Source: Nocardia cerradoensis NBRC 101014
Lineage (GTDB): Bacteria > Actinomycetota > Actinomycetes > Mycobacteriales > Mycobacteriaceae
Assembly: GCF_000308535.1 (NCBI RefSeq)
Contig: NZ_BAFW01000146.1
Span: 62,001-126,000, forward strand
Direction: 5' to 3'
Length of the DNA: 64,000 bases
Shown in pieces: positions 27,839-36,227 of this stretch (position 1 is the first letter of the stretch; the number at the start of each line of letters is the position of its first letter). A program made the position numbers and the translations under genes. Under the pieces are notes generated by a model. It searched no databases, had not been told where the DNA came from, and worked only from the letters and a program-made list of their open reading frames with translations.

Positions 27839-28372
27839 ATGACCGAGTCTGCCGCCCGGCGCGCGGGCGAGCGGGCCGCGCAGGCAGCCGAGCGGGCCGA
27901 GGAGCTGGCCGCGCGGCAGGTGGAGCTGAGCGCGGGACGACCGATCACTCGCAAGGACGTGGACATGGCGGCCGAGCGGGCCCGACAGGCACTCGAGCAT
28001 GCGGAAAGCGCGCATCGGGCGGCCGCGGATCGGCACGAGGCCGCGGCCCGTGCCCACGAACGCGCCGCCGCCGCCTACGACAAGGCCGCCGCGTACGACG
28101 AGGCTTCTGGGCGCGGTAAGGGCTCGGCGTCCGGCAAGGGCTCAGCGTCCGGCAAGGGCTCGGTGTCCGGCACGGGTACCGGGTCCGGCAAGGGAACGGG
28201 GTCCGGCACAGGCGGGGAGTCCGGCACAACCCGGGCATCCGCAACCGACCGCGCGGACCGGTCCCGCCGGGACGCCGACTTCCACCGCGCGGCGGCGGCT
28301 CACGATCGCGCCGCCGCCCGCGAACAACGAATCGAGGCAGCGCGCGAGTTCGGGAACGACCCCACCGAATAG
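27839..28372 (+). CDS. Ala-rich, probably coiled-coil protein with a Gly/Ser/Lys repeat linker
   Basis: The 177-residue protein is very rich in Ala, Arg, Glu and His. The N-terminal part (to about residue 88) and C-terminal part (from about 140) are predicted long helices (ARRAGERAAQAAERAEELAA; FHRAAAAHDRAAAREQRIEA), joined by a flexible linker of SGKGSA-type hexapeptides encoded by 18-bp tandem repeats. No enzymatic motif is visible. Similar Ala/His-rich proteins are annotated hypothetical in Nocardia-like genomes. AGGG precedes the ATG. Confidence 0.65.
   Translation: MTESAARRAGERAAQAAERAEELAARQVELSAGRPITRKDVDMAAERARQALEHAESAHRAAADRHEAAARAHERAAAAYDKAAAYDEASGRGKGSASGKGSASGKGSVSGTGTGSGKGTGSGTGGESGTTRASATDRADRSRRDADFHRAAAAHDRAAAREQRIEAAREFGNDPTE
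28112..28237 (+). repeat. 18-bp tandem repeat encoding SGKGSA-like hexapeptides
   Basis: Seven in-frame 18-bp units run from 28112 to 28237; unit boundaries beginning TCC GGC fall at 28130, 28148, 28166, 28184, 28202 and 28220. The first three units are near identical (GGCAAGGGCTCGGCG type) and later ones diverge (ACG GGT ACC, ACA GGC GGG). The repeat number is likely to vary between strains. Confidence 0.8.
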
Positions 28373-28591
28373 CCCGCCGACGCTGGTGGGTCACATCACA
28401 CACCGGGAGGGAAATAGCGTGCCGGGTATCGCGGTTGAACCCCCTGTCGGCGTCCGAACAGCCCCGGGCCGCACCCTTCAGTCGCTACGAGCGACCACTC
28501 GCCGAGAGGCGCTTGTGGGACGTCGACCAGATACGGACGCCGCCGGGAACTCCACCCGGCGGCGTTCTGCTGTCAGCTCACAGGTATCGGC

Positions 28592-28957
28592 TCACCGAAC
28601 ACCCACACCGGCGCTGGACAGGTCGTCGTACACCGAGACCATCCGATCCAGGCCGGTGACCTGAATGACGCGTTTGGCCGCCCCCGATGCGACCACGCGC
28701 AACCGGCGGGGAGTCACCGTGGTGGCCGCCGCGTGCAGCACGCTCAGCCCGGCCGATCCCAGAAAACCCACTCCGGACAGATCGATCACCGGCGCGGCCT
28801 GATCGGCGTCTTCGAATGCCTCGCTCATCCGGTCCAGCACACTCTGCAGCTGGTCGGCCGTCATCGCGTCGACATCGCCGTGCGCCGATATGACGAGCGC
28901 GCCGCCGGTCCGGTCGACCTCGACGCTCAAGCCGTTGTCATCCACCAAGACACTCAT
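28592..28957 (-). CDS. STAS-domain anti-sigma-factor antagonist
   Basis: This 121-residue single-domain protein has the STAS pattern: LSVEVDRTGGALVISAHGDVD, then PVIDLSGVGFLGSAGLSVLHA. The serine in LGSAGL is at the position phosphorylated in SpoIIAA/RsbV-type antagonists. It would bind an anti-sigma kinase in partner switching; no kinase or sigma gene of that type is adjacent. ATG 28957 is supported by GAGGAG upstream. An upstream in-frame ATG at 28993 lacks this. Confidence 0.88.
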   Translation of the reverse strand: MSVLVDDNGLSVEVDRTGGALVISAHGDVDAMTADQLQSVLDRMSEAFEDADQAAPVIDLSGVGFLGSAGLSVLHAAATTVTPRRLRVVASGAAKRVIQVTGLDRMVSVYDDLSSAGVGVR

Positions 28958-29212
28958 CTCCTCGCCACCGCCGTACATCACACTCGTATACAACCCCCCT
29001 CACGCGGGCCCAAACCTCTTTTTTTCGCAGCGCCCGTCCGCGGTCTGTGTGCTGTTCCGACTTCGGCGGCCCATTTTCGTGATATTCACGCGAGTGGAGC
29101 CGGACGGCCGAACACTCGCGGGCGGGCCGGTAGCTTGGCCTCGCCTCGCCCCCGCACTCGGTCCGGCGCGGTGAGCGGCACGCGCCAGATCCGAACCGAT
29201 GGAGGTCGAGCA

Positions 29213-30592
29213 GTGAGCAACCGGGTCCCCCACGGCCGTATCTCGCGCGGCAGCAAGATGGGCCGGCTCGCCGCGGGACAGGCGCTGCGCGGGGTCGGCA
29301 CCCGGCTGTCGATGGTGGGCCGCACCGAAGAGGCGCGCCGCCGCTTGAGTGAACGCTCGGCGATGCAGGCCGCCCAGCAACTGGTCACCGTGCTCGGCGG
29401 CATGAAGGGCGCCGCGATGAAGCTCGGGCAGATGCTGTCGGTGCTCGACCTCGACCTGCTGCCGGAAGAACAACGCGAGATGTTCCGCACCAAACTCGCG
29501 CAACTGCGCGACCAGGCGCCGGCGTTCCCGTTCTCCGCCATGCGCACGGTGATCGAGAACGATCTCGGCCCGATGGCGCGTACCTTCGCCGACTTCGACG
29601 AGACCCCGATCGCCGCCGCCTCCATCGGACAGGTCTACCGCGCGCGGCTGCGCGACGGACGAGCGGTCGCGGTCAAGGTCAAATATCCCGGTGTCGACCG
29701 CGCGGTCGAAGCCGATATGCGCAATCTGATGTTGATCAGCCGCCTCTGGAAGGCGATCCTGCCCAGCGCCGCCGACGAGGAGGTGCTCGCCGAGATCGCC
29801 CGCAACATCGGCACCGAACTCGACTATCCGCGCGAGGCCCGCACCCAGCATCACGTGGCCACCCGCTACCGCGGCCATCCCTATATCAGCGTGCCCGACA
29901 GCATCGAATCCTGCTGCGGCCCCAACGTTCTGGTCACCGAACTGGTCGAGGGCGAGCCGTTCGGGCACATGCGCACCCTGCCCGACGCCGACCGCACCCG
30001 CCTCGGGGAGCTGATCTACCGCTTCTACATCACTTCCCTGTTCACCGACCACGAGTTCTGCGGCGACCCGCATCCGGGCAACATCATGCTCGCCTCCGAC
30101 GGGCGACTGGCCTTCGTCGACTTCGGGCTCTACACCGCGATGAGTCCCGCCGACGTCGAGCTCGAACGCGACATCATCTGCGCCGCAGGCGAATACCGCG
30201 CCGAGGACATCTACCACGCCTGGGTGGCACAGGGCATCGTCGATCCCGACGCCGGAGTCACACCCGACGAATGCCTCGGCTACATCTGGGCCGCGACCGG
30301 CTGGCATCTGATCGACGAGGACATCACCGTCACACCCGAATTGGCCACCAGCGCAGTGGTACTCGCCGTCGACCCGCGCGCCGCCGAATTCAGCGGTATG
30401 CGCCACCAGCGCCTGCCACCCGAGCACGTGTTCTCCCGCCGCGCCGACCTGTTCACCTACGCCGTCCTCGGACAACTGCACACCACCAACAACTGGCACC
30501 GCCTCGCCCGCGAATGGCTCTACCACGAACCCCCGGCCACCGAGATCGGCGCCGAGATCGCACGGTGGCGGCTCACGGCACGATCGTCGTGA
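29213..30592 (+). CDS. ABC1/UbiB (AarF)-family atypical kinase
   Basis: The 459-residue protein has the ABC1 family hallmarks: the KxGQ motif as MKLGQMLS, the Ala-rich nucleotide loop AAASIGQVYRA, the VKVKYPG lysine, EARTQ-type ExD segment, GDPHPGNIML and the DFG motif FVDFGLY. These atypical kinases/ATPases support isoprenoid-lipid (quinone) metabolism; the actinobacterial members are uncharacterised. GTG 29213 follows GGAGG; the open frame upstream to 28733 is not protein-like and overlaps the STAS gene. Confidence 0.9.
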   Translation: MSNRVPHGRISRGSKMGRLAAGQALRGVGTRLSMVGRTEEARRRLSERSAMQAAQQLVTVLGGMKGAAMKLGQMLSVLDLDLLPEEQREMFRTKLAQLRDQAPAFPFSAMRTVIENDLGPMARTFADFDETPIAAASIGQVYRARLRDGRAVAVKVKYPGVDRAVEADMRNLMLISRLWKAILPSAADEEVLAEIARNIGTELDYPREARTQHHVATRYRGHPYISVPDSIESCCGPNVLVTELVEGEPFGHMRTLPDADRTRLGELIYRFYITSLFTDHEFCGDPHPGNIMLASDGRLAFVDFGLYTAMSPADVELERDIICAAGEYRAEDIYHAWVAQGIVDPDAGVTPDECLGYIWAATGWHLIDEDITVTPELATSAVVLAVDPRAAEFSGMRHQRLPPEHVFSRRADLFTYAVLGQLHTTNNWHRLAREWLYHEPPATEIGAEIARWRLTARSS

Positions 30593-30911
30593 TCGGCACC
30601 GCGCCGGGATAGCCCCGGTCGCGGGCATACCAGCACAGGAAGCCGTCGCTGTCGGCCGACAGGTCGGTCACCCACCAGCGTTCCATCCCGTCGCACAGAT
30701 CCATGTAGGTGCAGCAGTCGCGCAACTCCGCGAACGAACCGCGTTGCCGCGCCGCGCATACGAGTGCGGCGACGATCCTCCTGGCCGGCGGATGCCCGTA
30801 GACGACCCAGCCGTATCCGTCCTCGAGCGGTTGCAGCCGGACGCCGTAGAAGTGGCGGCCGAACAACCGGCCGACCGCGGGATCGAGGGCGTAGCAGTGC
30901 AAGTCGGGCAT
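30573..30911 (-). CDS. Hypothetical protein, 112 residues
   Basis: I do not recognise this family. The product begins MPDLHCYALDPAVGRLFGRH at ATG 30911, which has GGAGGTG upstream, and has a Cys/Trp-rich middle (ELRDCCTYMDLC, GMERWWVTDLSADSDGFLCW). It overlaps the 3' end of the ABC1 kinase gene by 20 bp in convergent orientation. No signal peptide or membrane helix is visible. Confidence 0.6.
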   Translation of the reverse strand: MPDLHCYALDPAVGRLFGRHFYGVRLQPLEDGYGWVVYGHPPARRIVAALVCAARQRGSFAELRDCCTYMDLCDGMERWWVTDLSADSDGFLCWYARDRGYPGAVPITTIVP

Positions 30912-30980
30912 GGGCACCTCCGGATTCGTCGTCGACACCGAACGCGTCGGCCGCGCGGTGCCGGGCATCGAGAGCCGAGA

Positions 30981-31016
30981 TGCCCACCGGGTGGTGGTCG
31001 ATCCACCCGGTGGGCA
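30981..31016. terminator. Strong 14-bp-stem hairpin
   Basis: TGCCCACCGGGTGG (30981-30994) pairs perfectly with CCACCCGGTGGGCA (31003-31016) around an 8-base loop. It is the second of two hairpins downstream of the lipase gene and lies upstream of the small gene at 30911, so it may end lipase transcription or regulate that gene. Confidence 0.55.
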
Positions 31017-31085
31017 CGGCCGCCGCGATGGGACGGCTGCGATGGGGAGTGTCGGTAACACCCACCGCGATCCCGCGGCGGAGGA

Positions 31086-31137
31086 TGCTCGCCGGTGCGC
31101 GGGGAGGTCCACGACTCCTCCCACACACCGGCGAGCA
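31086..31137 (-). terminator. Long stem-loop after the secreted lipase gene
   Basis: TGCTCGCCGGTG (31086-31097) pairs perfectly with CACCGGCGAGCA (31126-31137), and an inner stem GGGAGG (31102-31107) pairs with CCTCCC (31117-31122). The hairpin starts 12 bases after the lipase stop and is the likely terminator. Confidence 0.65.
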
Positions 31138-31149
31138 AGCATCACGCGG

Positions 31150-32367
31150 TCAGAGCTTGCCGCCGCCACCCACCAGCCACGGGTTGAAACTGCAGGTCAG
31201 CGCCGGAGTCTGGGCCGGGTCGAGAGCATGCAGGATGATCGAGAGCACCCGCGGCGAGTACATCATCGTCAGGTGATCGGATACGTCCTGCTCACATCCG
31301 TCCTGCAGGGTGATGTTGTCGACCGTCGCACCCGGGCCGGGCTTCAGGAACGTCAGATCGTAAGGGTTGGTGATCTCGTCGTAGCGGCTGCCGACCACCG
31401 TGTAGTCCACGCCCGGCATCGTGTCGCCGCCGGCGTTGAGCTGGTTCACGAAATCCGAGCCGATCGTCTGCTGAATGCCCGCGTGGCCGACGAAGATCTC
31501 CACCAAACCCAGCACGTCGATACCGAGATTGTTGATCATCCGGCCCAGCGCGCCGATACCGTCCAGTGAGGTGCCGTGGTTGGTGGCGCCGAAGGTCATC
31601 ATGTGGTGCACCTTCGCCGCGCCACCGTCGAACTTCAGATACCACCGCGACATCGCGCCGCCCTGGGAATGGCCGACCAGATTCACCTTCTGCGACCCGG
31701 TCGCCGCCAGCACACGATCGACGAACTGCGCCAACTGTTTCGACGAGTCCTGGATGTACCCGGTGCCGTTGGTGCCCGGCAGCACCGACCCGAGGCCGCC
31801 GCCCTGGATCAGGTTCGACTTGCCGTAATTGAAGGTGAACACGCAGTAGCCGGCGTCGTGGACCGGCTGGCTGATGTAGGAGAAGTTGTCGTAGGCGTTC
31901 TCCCACGTGCCGTGCACCAGCACCACCGGTTCCGGATGCGCCGCGGTGGGCTTGCAGTTCCAGTCGTTGGTCCCCGGCGGCGCGACATCGGGATTCAGCA
32001 GCCCGTAGCCGAAGGCGGCCAGGAACGAGCTCTGTGCCGGCCCGTAACCCACTGTGTCGCTGGAGGTTCCGCCGGAGGAGCCCGAACTGGAGCCCGAACC
32101 GCCGTAGCAGTCACCGGACCCGTTGCCCGAACCGGCGCCGCTGCCCGAGGTGCAGGCCGAACCGGTGCCGGAGCTACCGGAATCGGCGATCGCGTGCGCG
32201 GAGGGATTCTTCAACCCGTGCGTGATCATCTCCGCCAGCTGCTGCTCCTGCTGCTGATCGCCGACGGGATCGGCGCCGGCGCCGACGCCGGTGAGCCCTA
32301 CCGTGAGTGCGGCGGCCGCCGCGACAATGGCCGCACTCGTACAACTGCGGCGAAAACTCTTTTTCAT
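31150..32367 (-). CDS. Secreted triacylglycerol lipase/esterase (class 2 lipase, EstA-like)
   Basis: The 405-residue precursor has a Sec signal peptide (MKKSFRR..., hydrophobic core to about residue 28, cleavage near Ala32) and a Gly/Ser-rich linker (about 63-104). The lipase domain has the oxyanion VLVHGTWENAYDNF and nucleophile elbow GHSQGG, with MTFGATNHGTS typical of the bacterial class 2 lipase family. Paired cysteines (WNCKPT, GYCVF, DGCEQ, LTCSF) suggest disulfides outside the cell. It is monocistronic with a strong terminator. Confidence 0.9.
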   Translation of the reverse strand: MKKSFRRSCTSAAIVAAAAALTVGLTGVGAGADPVGDQQQEQQLAEMITHGLKNPSAHAIADSGSSGTGSACTSGSGAGSGNGSGDCYGGSGSSSGSSGGTSSDTVGYGPAQSSFLAAFGYGLLNPDVAPPGTNDWNCKPTAAHPEPVVLVHGTWENAYDNFSYISQPVHDAGYCVFTFNYGKSNLIQGGGLGSVLPGTNGTGYIQDSSKQLAQFVDRVLAATGSQKVNLVGHSQGGAMSRWYLKFDGGAAKVHHMMTFGATNHGTSLDGIGALGRMINNLGIDVLGLVEIFVGHAGIQQTIGSDFVNQLNAGGDTMPGVDYTVVGSRYDEITNPYDLTFLKPGPGATVDNITLQDGCEQDVSDHLTMMYSPRVLSIILHALDPAQTPALTCSFNPWLVGGGGKL

Positions 32368-32970
32368 GCTGTTCCTGACATCGTCGAATTCGCTGCCCGG
32401 AAAGTCGCCGATCGACGTTTCCGGAATTCGCGAGCAAACGCTACGGAGACAATCGAGCGCGCGGCGGCCGTCGCGGCGATGTCTTCACGGGTTCACGAAA
32501 CGAGTCCGGAAGCGCCATGACTCCGCACAGTCGGTTCTTTCTACGCCCGGATAACGCGCGGTGACAGGCCGACAATTCATCACTCACGGTCGCGAGACGT
32601 ATTCTTTCCTGCTCGGTCACGCCTGTTGATTCGCCATCGGACGCGGGATTCGGACGGGCTTCGCAGGGCAGATCCCGGCGCGGCACACGGTCCCGGGACG
32701 GCAGGGGCGCCGCGTCGGCCGGATACCGGATCACGAGGGTTCATCGAACCGGCGCAAAAGTGAGCAGTGGGACAGTTATACGCGTTCGACACTCTCGATA
32801 TCGAGCGCGGTACGACTATTTTCCCAGTTCAGAGCTGTCGTAGATACCAGCAGAACGGTCTGCGAATCCGAGTAGAAGGTGAGCTGGAACTCGCATTATC
32901 TTCGATTCCGGACGGCGGCAGCATGCCGGCGACCGGACACCACCCCGCAGCCGTGACGAGGAGGTCACCT
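32368..32970. other. Intergenic region of about 600 bp between lipase and PucR-type gene
   Basis: This divergent promoter region holds relatively A/T-rich patches near 32560-32620 and 32770-32900. The frame of the downstream regulator is open back to 32767, but the best ribosome site (AGGAGG at 32959-32964) points to a start at 32971. I see no other gene. Confidence 0.45.
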
Positions 32971-34242
32971 GTGACGACCCGATCAGCGCCGCACGCCCCG
33001 ATCGCGCACACCCCGAGCACCGGGCCCCTGACCACCGGTGACGCCGATCGCTTGGCCGAGCTCCTCCTGTCGCATCTGCGCACCGGAATCCATCCCTTCA
33101 CCGCACTGCCCCGGCCCCTGCTCGACGGCGACGTGAAGGCCATGATCCGCGTGTGCATGCGGTGGGCGAGCGAGCGTGGCAGCGCGGCCGCCACCGCCGA
33201 TCCCGCGGCGTTCCTGCAGGTCGCCGCCGCTCGGTGGGCGCGCGCCGACCTGCCGATCGAGAAGGTGCTGCACGCGATGCACGTCGGATTCGGCGAAGCC
33301 CTGGAGGTCGTCGTCGCCCGCTCGGGTGAGCCGAGTTGCGACCGCCTCATCGCGTGGACGAGCGCCGCGGTGGAGCTGTCGGACCTGTGCACCGGCGCCA
33401 TCAGCAGGGCGTACGTGCGCGAACTGAAAGCCACCTCCGGCGACCACCACACCGCCGTCCATACCCTCACCTCGGCGCTGCTCGCCGGGCAGGCGAGCTC
33501 GAAAGTGGCTCGCGAGTGCGGCATTCCGATCGCCGAGGAGTACTACGTGCTCGCCGTCCACGTGGCCGCGCATCCGGACGAGAACCGCCCCGGCCTCGAT
33601 CGGCACGTGGTCGCCGGCCGCAAGTTGCGCCGCATCCAATCGGCGCTGACCCGCCAGTTCCAGGACCGCGCACTGGCGATGCTGTCGGTCGACGGCGGCA
33701 CGATCCTGCTACCCGCCGACCTCTGCGGCGAGCCCGAACTCGACCGCGCCGTCGAGGTGGTGGCCGACTATGCCGCGGCTCCGGTCACCGCGGTCATGAC
33801 CCGATGCGCCACCGACGCCGTCCCCGCGGCCGCCCGGCGAACTCACGAACTTCTCGACACCGCCGAATCGATCGGAATCGGCCCCGGATTACACAAATTC
33901 GACGACCTCGCGCTGCAATACCAATTGACCCGCCCGGGAATCGGCCGCCGAATATTGGAAACGCGTATCGCTCCGCTCGACGATCACCCCGAACTTCTGC
34001 GAACGCTGCATATCTTCTTCCACACCGATATGAATCGCCGGCGTACCGCGCGGCAATTGAATATCCACCCGAATACCATCGATTACCGGCTCCGGCGCAT
34101 CGGGCAATTGACCGGCTTCGACCCGTCCCGAAGCCAAGGGCTGTGGTATCTGCGCTCCGCGCTCATCGCTCGCGGCGGCACCTCCCTGATGACCCCCTCG
34201 CCGTTCCCGGATCGGGCGGGACAGTCACGCCGCTCCGCCTGA
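32971..34242 (+). CDS. PucR/CdaR-family transcriptional regulator with RsbRD-like N-terminus
   Basis: The product is 423 residues from GTG 32971. The N-terminal part (about 20-180) resembles the RsbRD_N sensor segment (LLSHLRTGIHPFTALPRPLL, FLQVAAARWARADLPIEKVL). A middle GGDEF-like CdaR region follows. The C-terminus carries the PucR helix-turn-helix, LHIFFHTDMNRRRTARQLNI then HPNTIDYRLRRIGQLTGFDP. Such regulators are common in Nocardia and Mycobacterium. The target and effector are unknown. Confidence 0.88.
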   Translation: MTTRSAPHAPIAHTPSTGPLTTGDADRLAELLLSHLRTGIHPFTALPRPLLDGDVKAMIRVCMRWASERGSAAATADPAAFLQVAAARWARADLPIEKVLHAMHVGFGEALEVVVARSGEPSCDRLIAWTSAAVELSDLCTGAISRAYVRELKATSGDHHTAVHTLTSALLAGQASSKVARECGIPIAEEYYVLAVHVAAHPDENRPGLDRHVVAGRKLRRIQSALTRQFQDRALAMLSVDGGTILLPADLCGEPELDRAVEVVADYAAAPVTAVMTRCATDAVPAAARRTHELLDTAESIGIGPGLHKFDDLALQYQLTRPGIGRRILETRIAPLDDHPELLRTLHIFFHTDMNRRRTARQLNIHPNTIDYRLRRIGQLTGFDPSRSQGLWYLRSALIARGGTSLMTPSPFPDRAGQSRRSA

Positions 34243-34260
34243 GCCGCGACGCGGCTCAGG
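34238..34260. terminator. Hairpin terminator overlapping the PucR-type stop codon
   Basis: CCTGAGCCGCG and CGCGGCTCAGG form a perfect 23-bp palindrome centred on 34249, containing the TGA stop at 34240-34242. It lies between the convergent PucR-type and TetR genes. Confidence 0.6.
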
Positions 34261-34441
34261 CGCCGTGGTCGATGCGAAACCGGGCCAGATCTGCGACCAC
34301 GGACGAATCGGCCCGGCGCACAACGACACCCGGATGTCGTAGTTCACCGTTTCGTGACGACTTCCGACCGGACCTGCGGTCACCGGCCGCCATCCCCGAT
34401 CGGTCGCACCGAACACCGAAACCACCCTCTTGACCTCCGAC

Positions 34442-35047
34442 CTACGACACCCGCACCTCCAGGACGCCGTGCGCGAGTTTCGCCAGCCCCGCGGCGATCT
34501 GCTCGGAGCCGAGCCCGCGCTCACGCTGATGCCGGTACACCTCGGCGGCGAGCGGCGCGAGCAGTGCGTCCACCAGTGAATCAGGTTCGGCCACACCGGC
34601 TTCGGTGAGCAGAGCGCGTACGTGCATCGCCCAGAATTGATAGGCCCCGGTGCGGAACCGCGCGCCGCCGGTCTCCGCGCCGAGGACCAGATGGGCGTGG
34701 GTGTCCAGCAATTCGACCATCGCAGCGTAGAACGCGGCCAGCCGTTCACCGGGCGGTGCGCCCGGCCCGAGCGGGGGCTCGCCGCGCAGCAGCCGCTCCT
34801 GCAGTGCCCGCTCATGCTCGTCGAGCAGGGCGACGGCAATGGATCCCACGTCCGGATAGCGCCGGTACAGCGTCCCCCGCCCGACCCCGGCAGCCTTGGC
34901 GATGTCGTCCATGGTGACCGTGCGCGGGTCGCGCCCGGCGAACAGCGCCGCTGCGGCGGCCAGCACCTTGGCCCGATTACGAGCGGCGTCGGCGCGCTCG
35001 GCGGGAGCGGACGCGTCGTTGAGCAGTGGGAGGCCGGAGCTGTCCAT
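34442..35047 (-). CDS. TetR-family repressor controlling the azoR-sugE pair
   Basis: This 201-residue protein has an N-terminal TetR helix-turn-helix (RAKVLAAAAALFAGRDPRTV, TMDDIAKAAGVGRGTLYRRYPD) and a C-terminal ligand domain. It is divergent from the FMN oxidoreductase gene, and the 105-bp intergenic space carries two copies of a 21-bp palindrome that are clear operator candidates. ATG 35047 is used; an upstream in-frame start would run into the operator. Ligands are expected to be quinones, cationic drugs or similar electrophiles. Confidence 0.92.
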   Translation of the reverse strand: MDSSGLPLLNDASAPAERADAARNRAKVLAAAAALFAGRDPRTVTMDDIAKAAGVGRGTLYRRYPDVGSIAVALLDEHERALQERLLRGEPPLGPGAPPGERLAAFYAAMVELLDTHAHLVLGAETGGARFRTGAYQFWAMHVRALLTEAGVAEPDSLVDALLAPLAAEVYRHQRERGLGSEQIAAGLAKLAHGVLEVRVS

Positions 35048-35073
35048 GCAGCTCACTGTAGCCCGGCAGATAC

Positions 35074-35094
35074 AACTGGACAATCTGTCCAGTT
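35074..35094. promoter_or_regulatory. TetR operator 1
   Basis: A perfect palindrome AACTGGACA-ATC-TGTCCAGTT lies 27 bp upstream of the TetR start. Its half-site recurs in operator 2, 42 bp away centre to centre (four helical turns). Confidence 0.8.
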
Positions 35095-35115
35095 AGGCCC
35101 TAGCATTGCCACAGC

Positions 35116-35136
35116 AAGTGGACATGCTGTCCAGTT
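35116..35136. promoter_or_regulatory. TetR operator 2
   Basis: AAGTGGACA-TGC-TGTCCAGTT is a palindrome with one mismatch (G at position 3), 17 bp before the azoR-like start at 35153. Both sites together would let the TetR protein repress both divergent transcripts. Confidence 0.8.
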
Positions 35137-35152
35137 GAACGGAGATTCCACA

Positions 35153-35800
35153 ATGACCACCCTGCTGCACCTCGACGCCAGCCCCCGCCGCACCTCGATC
35201 AGCCGCGAACTGAGCGCCGCCTTCGCCGCCGCCTGGGGCGCCGAACACCCCGACGCCACCTACATCCACCGCGACCTGGCCGCCGATCCGATCCCGTTCA
35301 TCGACGAGGGCTGGACCGAACTGTGCGACCGCGTGCTGGCCCACGGCGCCACCGACCTCGACCGGCTGGGCGAACTGGTGAATTCCCCTGCCCAGCAGCG
35401 GGCCTGGGCGATCGTCGAGCCACTGCTGGCCGAGCTTCGCGCCGCCGATATCGTGCTGATCGGCACGCCGATGTACAACTACTCGATCCCGGCCGGCCTC
35501 AAGGCGTGGCTGGATCAGATCACCTTCCCGCGAATGTCATTGGCCCCCACCCGCTTCGTGGTCGCCACCGCGTGCGGCGGCGCGTACTCGCCGGGCACGC
35601 CAAAGGCGATCTACGACTATCAGGAGCGCTATCTCCGCGACTTCTTCGCAGGCCATTTCGCCGTCGAGGACACAGTTTTCGTCCATTCCGAACTGGTGAA
35701 CTCACGTCAGGACCCGGCGCTCGCCCAATTACGCGACAAGCACGACGCCTCCCACGCCGCCGCGCTCGCCACCGCCCGCACGCTGGGCAAGGAGTACTGA
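35153..35800 (+). CDS. azoR: FMN-dependent NADH:quinone oxidoreductase/azoreductase (AzoR-like)
   Basis: The 215-residue flavodoxin-fold protein has the phosphate-binding start LLHLDASPRRTSISREL, the FMN-site segment GTPMYNYSIPAGLKAWLDQI and TACGGAYSPGT. AzoR enzymes reduce quinones and azo compounds by two electrons and protect against electrophile stress. The ATG follows a GGAG site. The SMR transporter gene starts one base after its stop. Control by the divergent TetR is strongly suggested by the paired operators. Confidence 0.92.
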   Translation: MTTLLHLDASPRRTSISRELSAAFAAAWGAEHPDATYIHRDLAADPIPFIDEGWTELCDRVLAHGATDLDRLGELVNSPAQQRAWAIVEPLLAELRAADIVLIGTPMYNYSIPAGLKAWLDQITFPRMSLAPTRFVVATACGGAYSPGTPKAIYDYQERYLRDFFAGHFAVEDTVFVHSELVNSRQDPALAQLRDKHDASHAAALATARTLGKEY

Positions 35801-35801
35801 A

Positions 35802-36122
35802 ATGAACTGGCTCGTCCTGAGTTTGGCCGGTGTGGTGGAAATCGCGTGGTCCCAGTCCATCAAGCCGACCCAGAATTTCACCAAGCCGCTGCCCACCCTG
35901 CTGTGCTTCGTACTCGCGGCGATCGCGGTGTACCTGCTGTCCCACGCCATGCAGTCACTGCCGGTGGGCACCGCGTACGCCATCTTCACCGGCATCGGCG
36001 CGGTGGGCGCGATCGCCCTCGGCATCGTCGTGCAGAAGGATCCGGTGAGCGCGGGCCGGATGCTGGCGCTGTCCCTGATCATCGGCGGCATCATCCTGGC
36101 TCGGCTCACCAATCCCGAGTGA
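35802..36122 (+). CDS. sugE: SMR-family efflux protein, SugE/Gdx subtype
   Basis: The 106-residue protein has four hydrophobic helices and the conserved membrane Glu13 (AGVVEIAW). The segments HAMQSLPVGTAYAIFTGIGAVGAIALGIV are those of SugE/Gdx rather than EmrE. Gdx proteins are guanidinium/proton antiporters that also export small quaternary ammonium compounds. The N-terminal loop (QSIKPTQNFTKPLPT) fits as well. The gene is translationally coupled to azoR. No guanidine riboswitch is present upstream; TetR control replaces it. Confidence 0.88.
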   Translation: MNWLVLSLAGVVEIAWSQSIKPTQNFTKPLPTLLCFVLAAIAVYLLSHAMQSLPVGTAYAIFTGIGAVGAIALGIVVQKDPVSAGRMLALSLIIGGIILARLTNPE

Positions 36123-36227
36123 ATGTGGTTGCGCGCCTTCAGGCGCCGAAGACGGCACGGACGCCGGGTTCGGTGCCGTCGATTTCGACCGGGCCGAGTG
36201 CACGGGCGCCGCGCAGCCGCGGCCCGG

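Noticed and set aside
28112..28237. Possible CRISPR array from regular repeats
   Set aside because: The 18-bp units are contiguous, in frame and coding, without spacers.
28733..29212. N-terminal extension of the ABC1 kinase by 160 codons
   Set aside because: It overlaps the STAS gene antisense and lacks protein character; GGAGG plus GTG at 29213 is a good start.
35801..35802. Guanidine riboswitch before the SugE-like gene
   Set aside because: Only one base separates it from azoR, and the azoR leader holds TetR operators instead.
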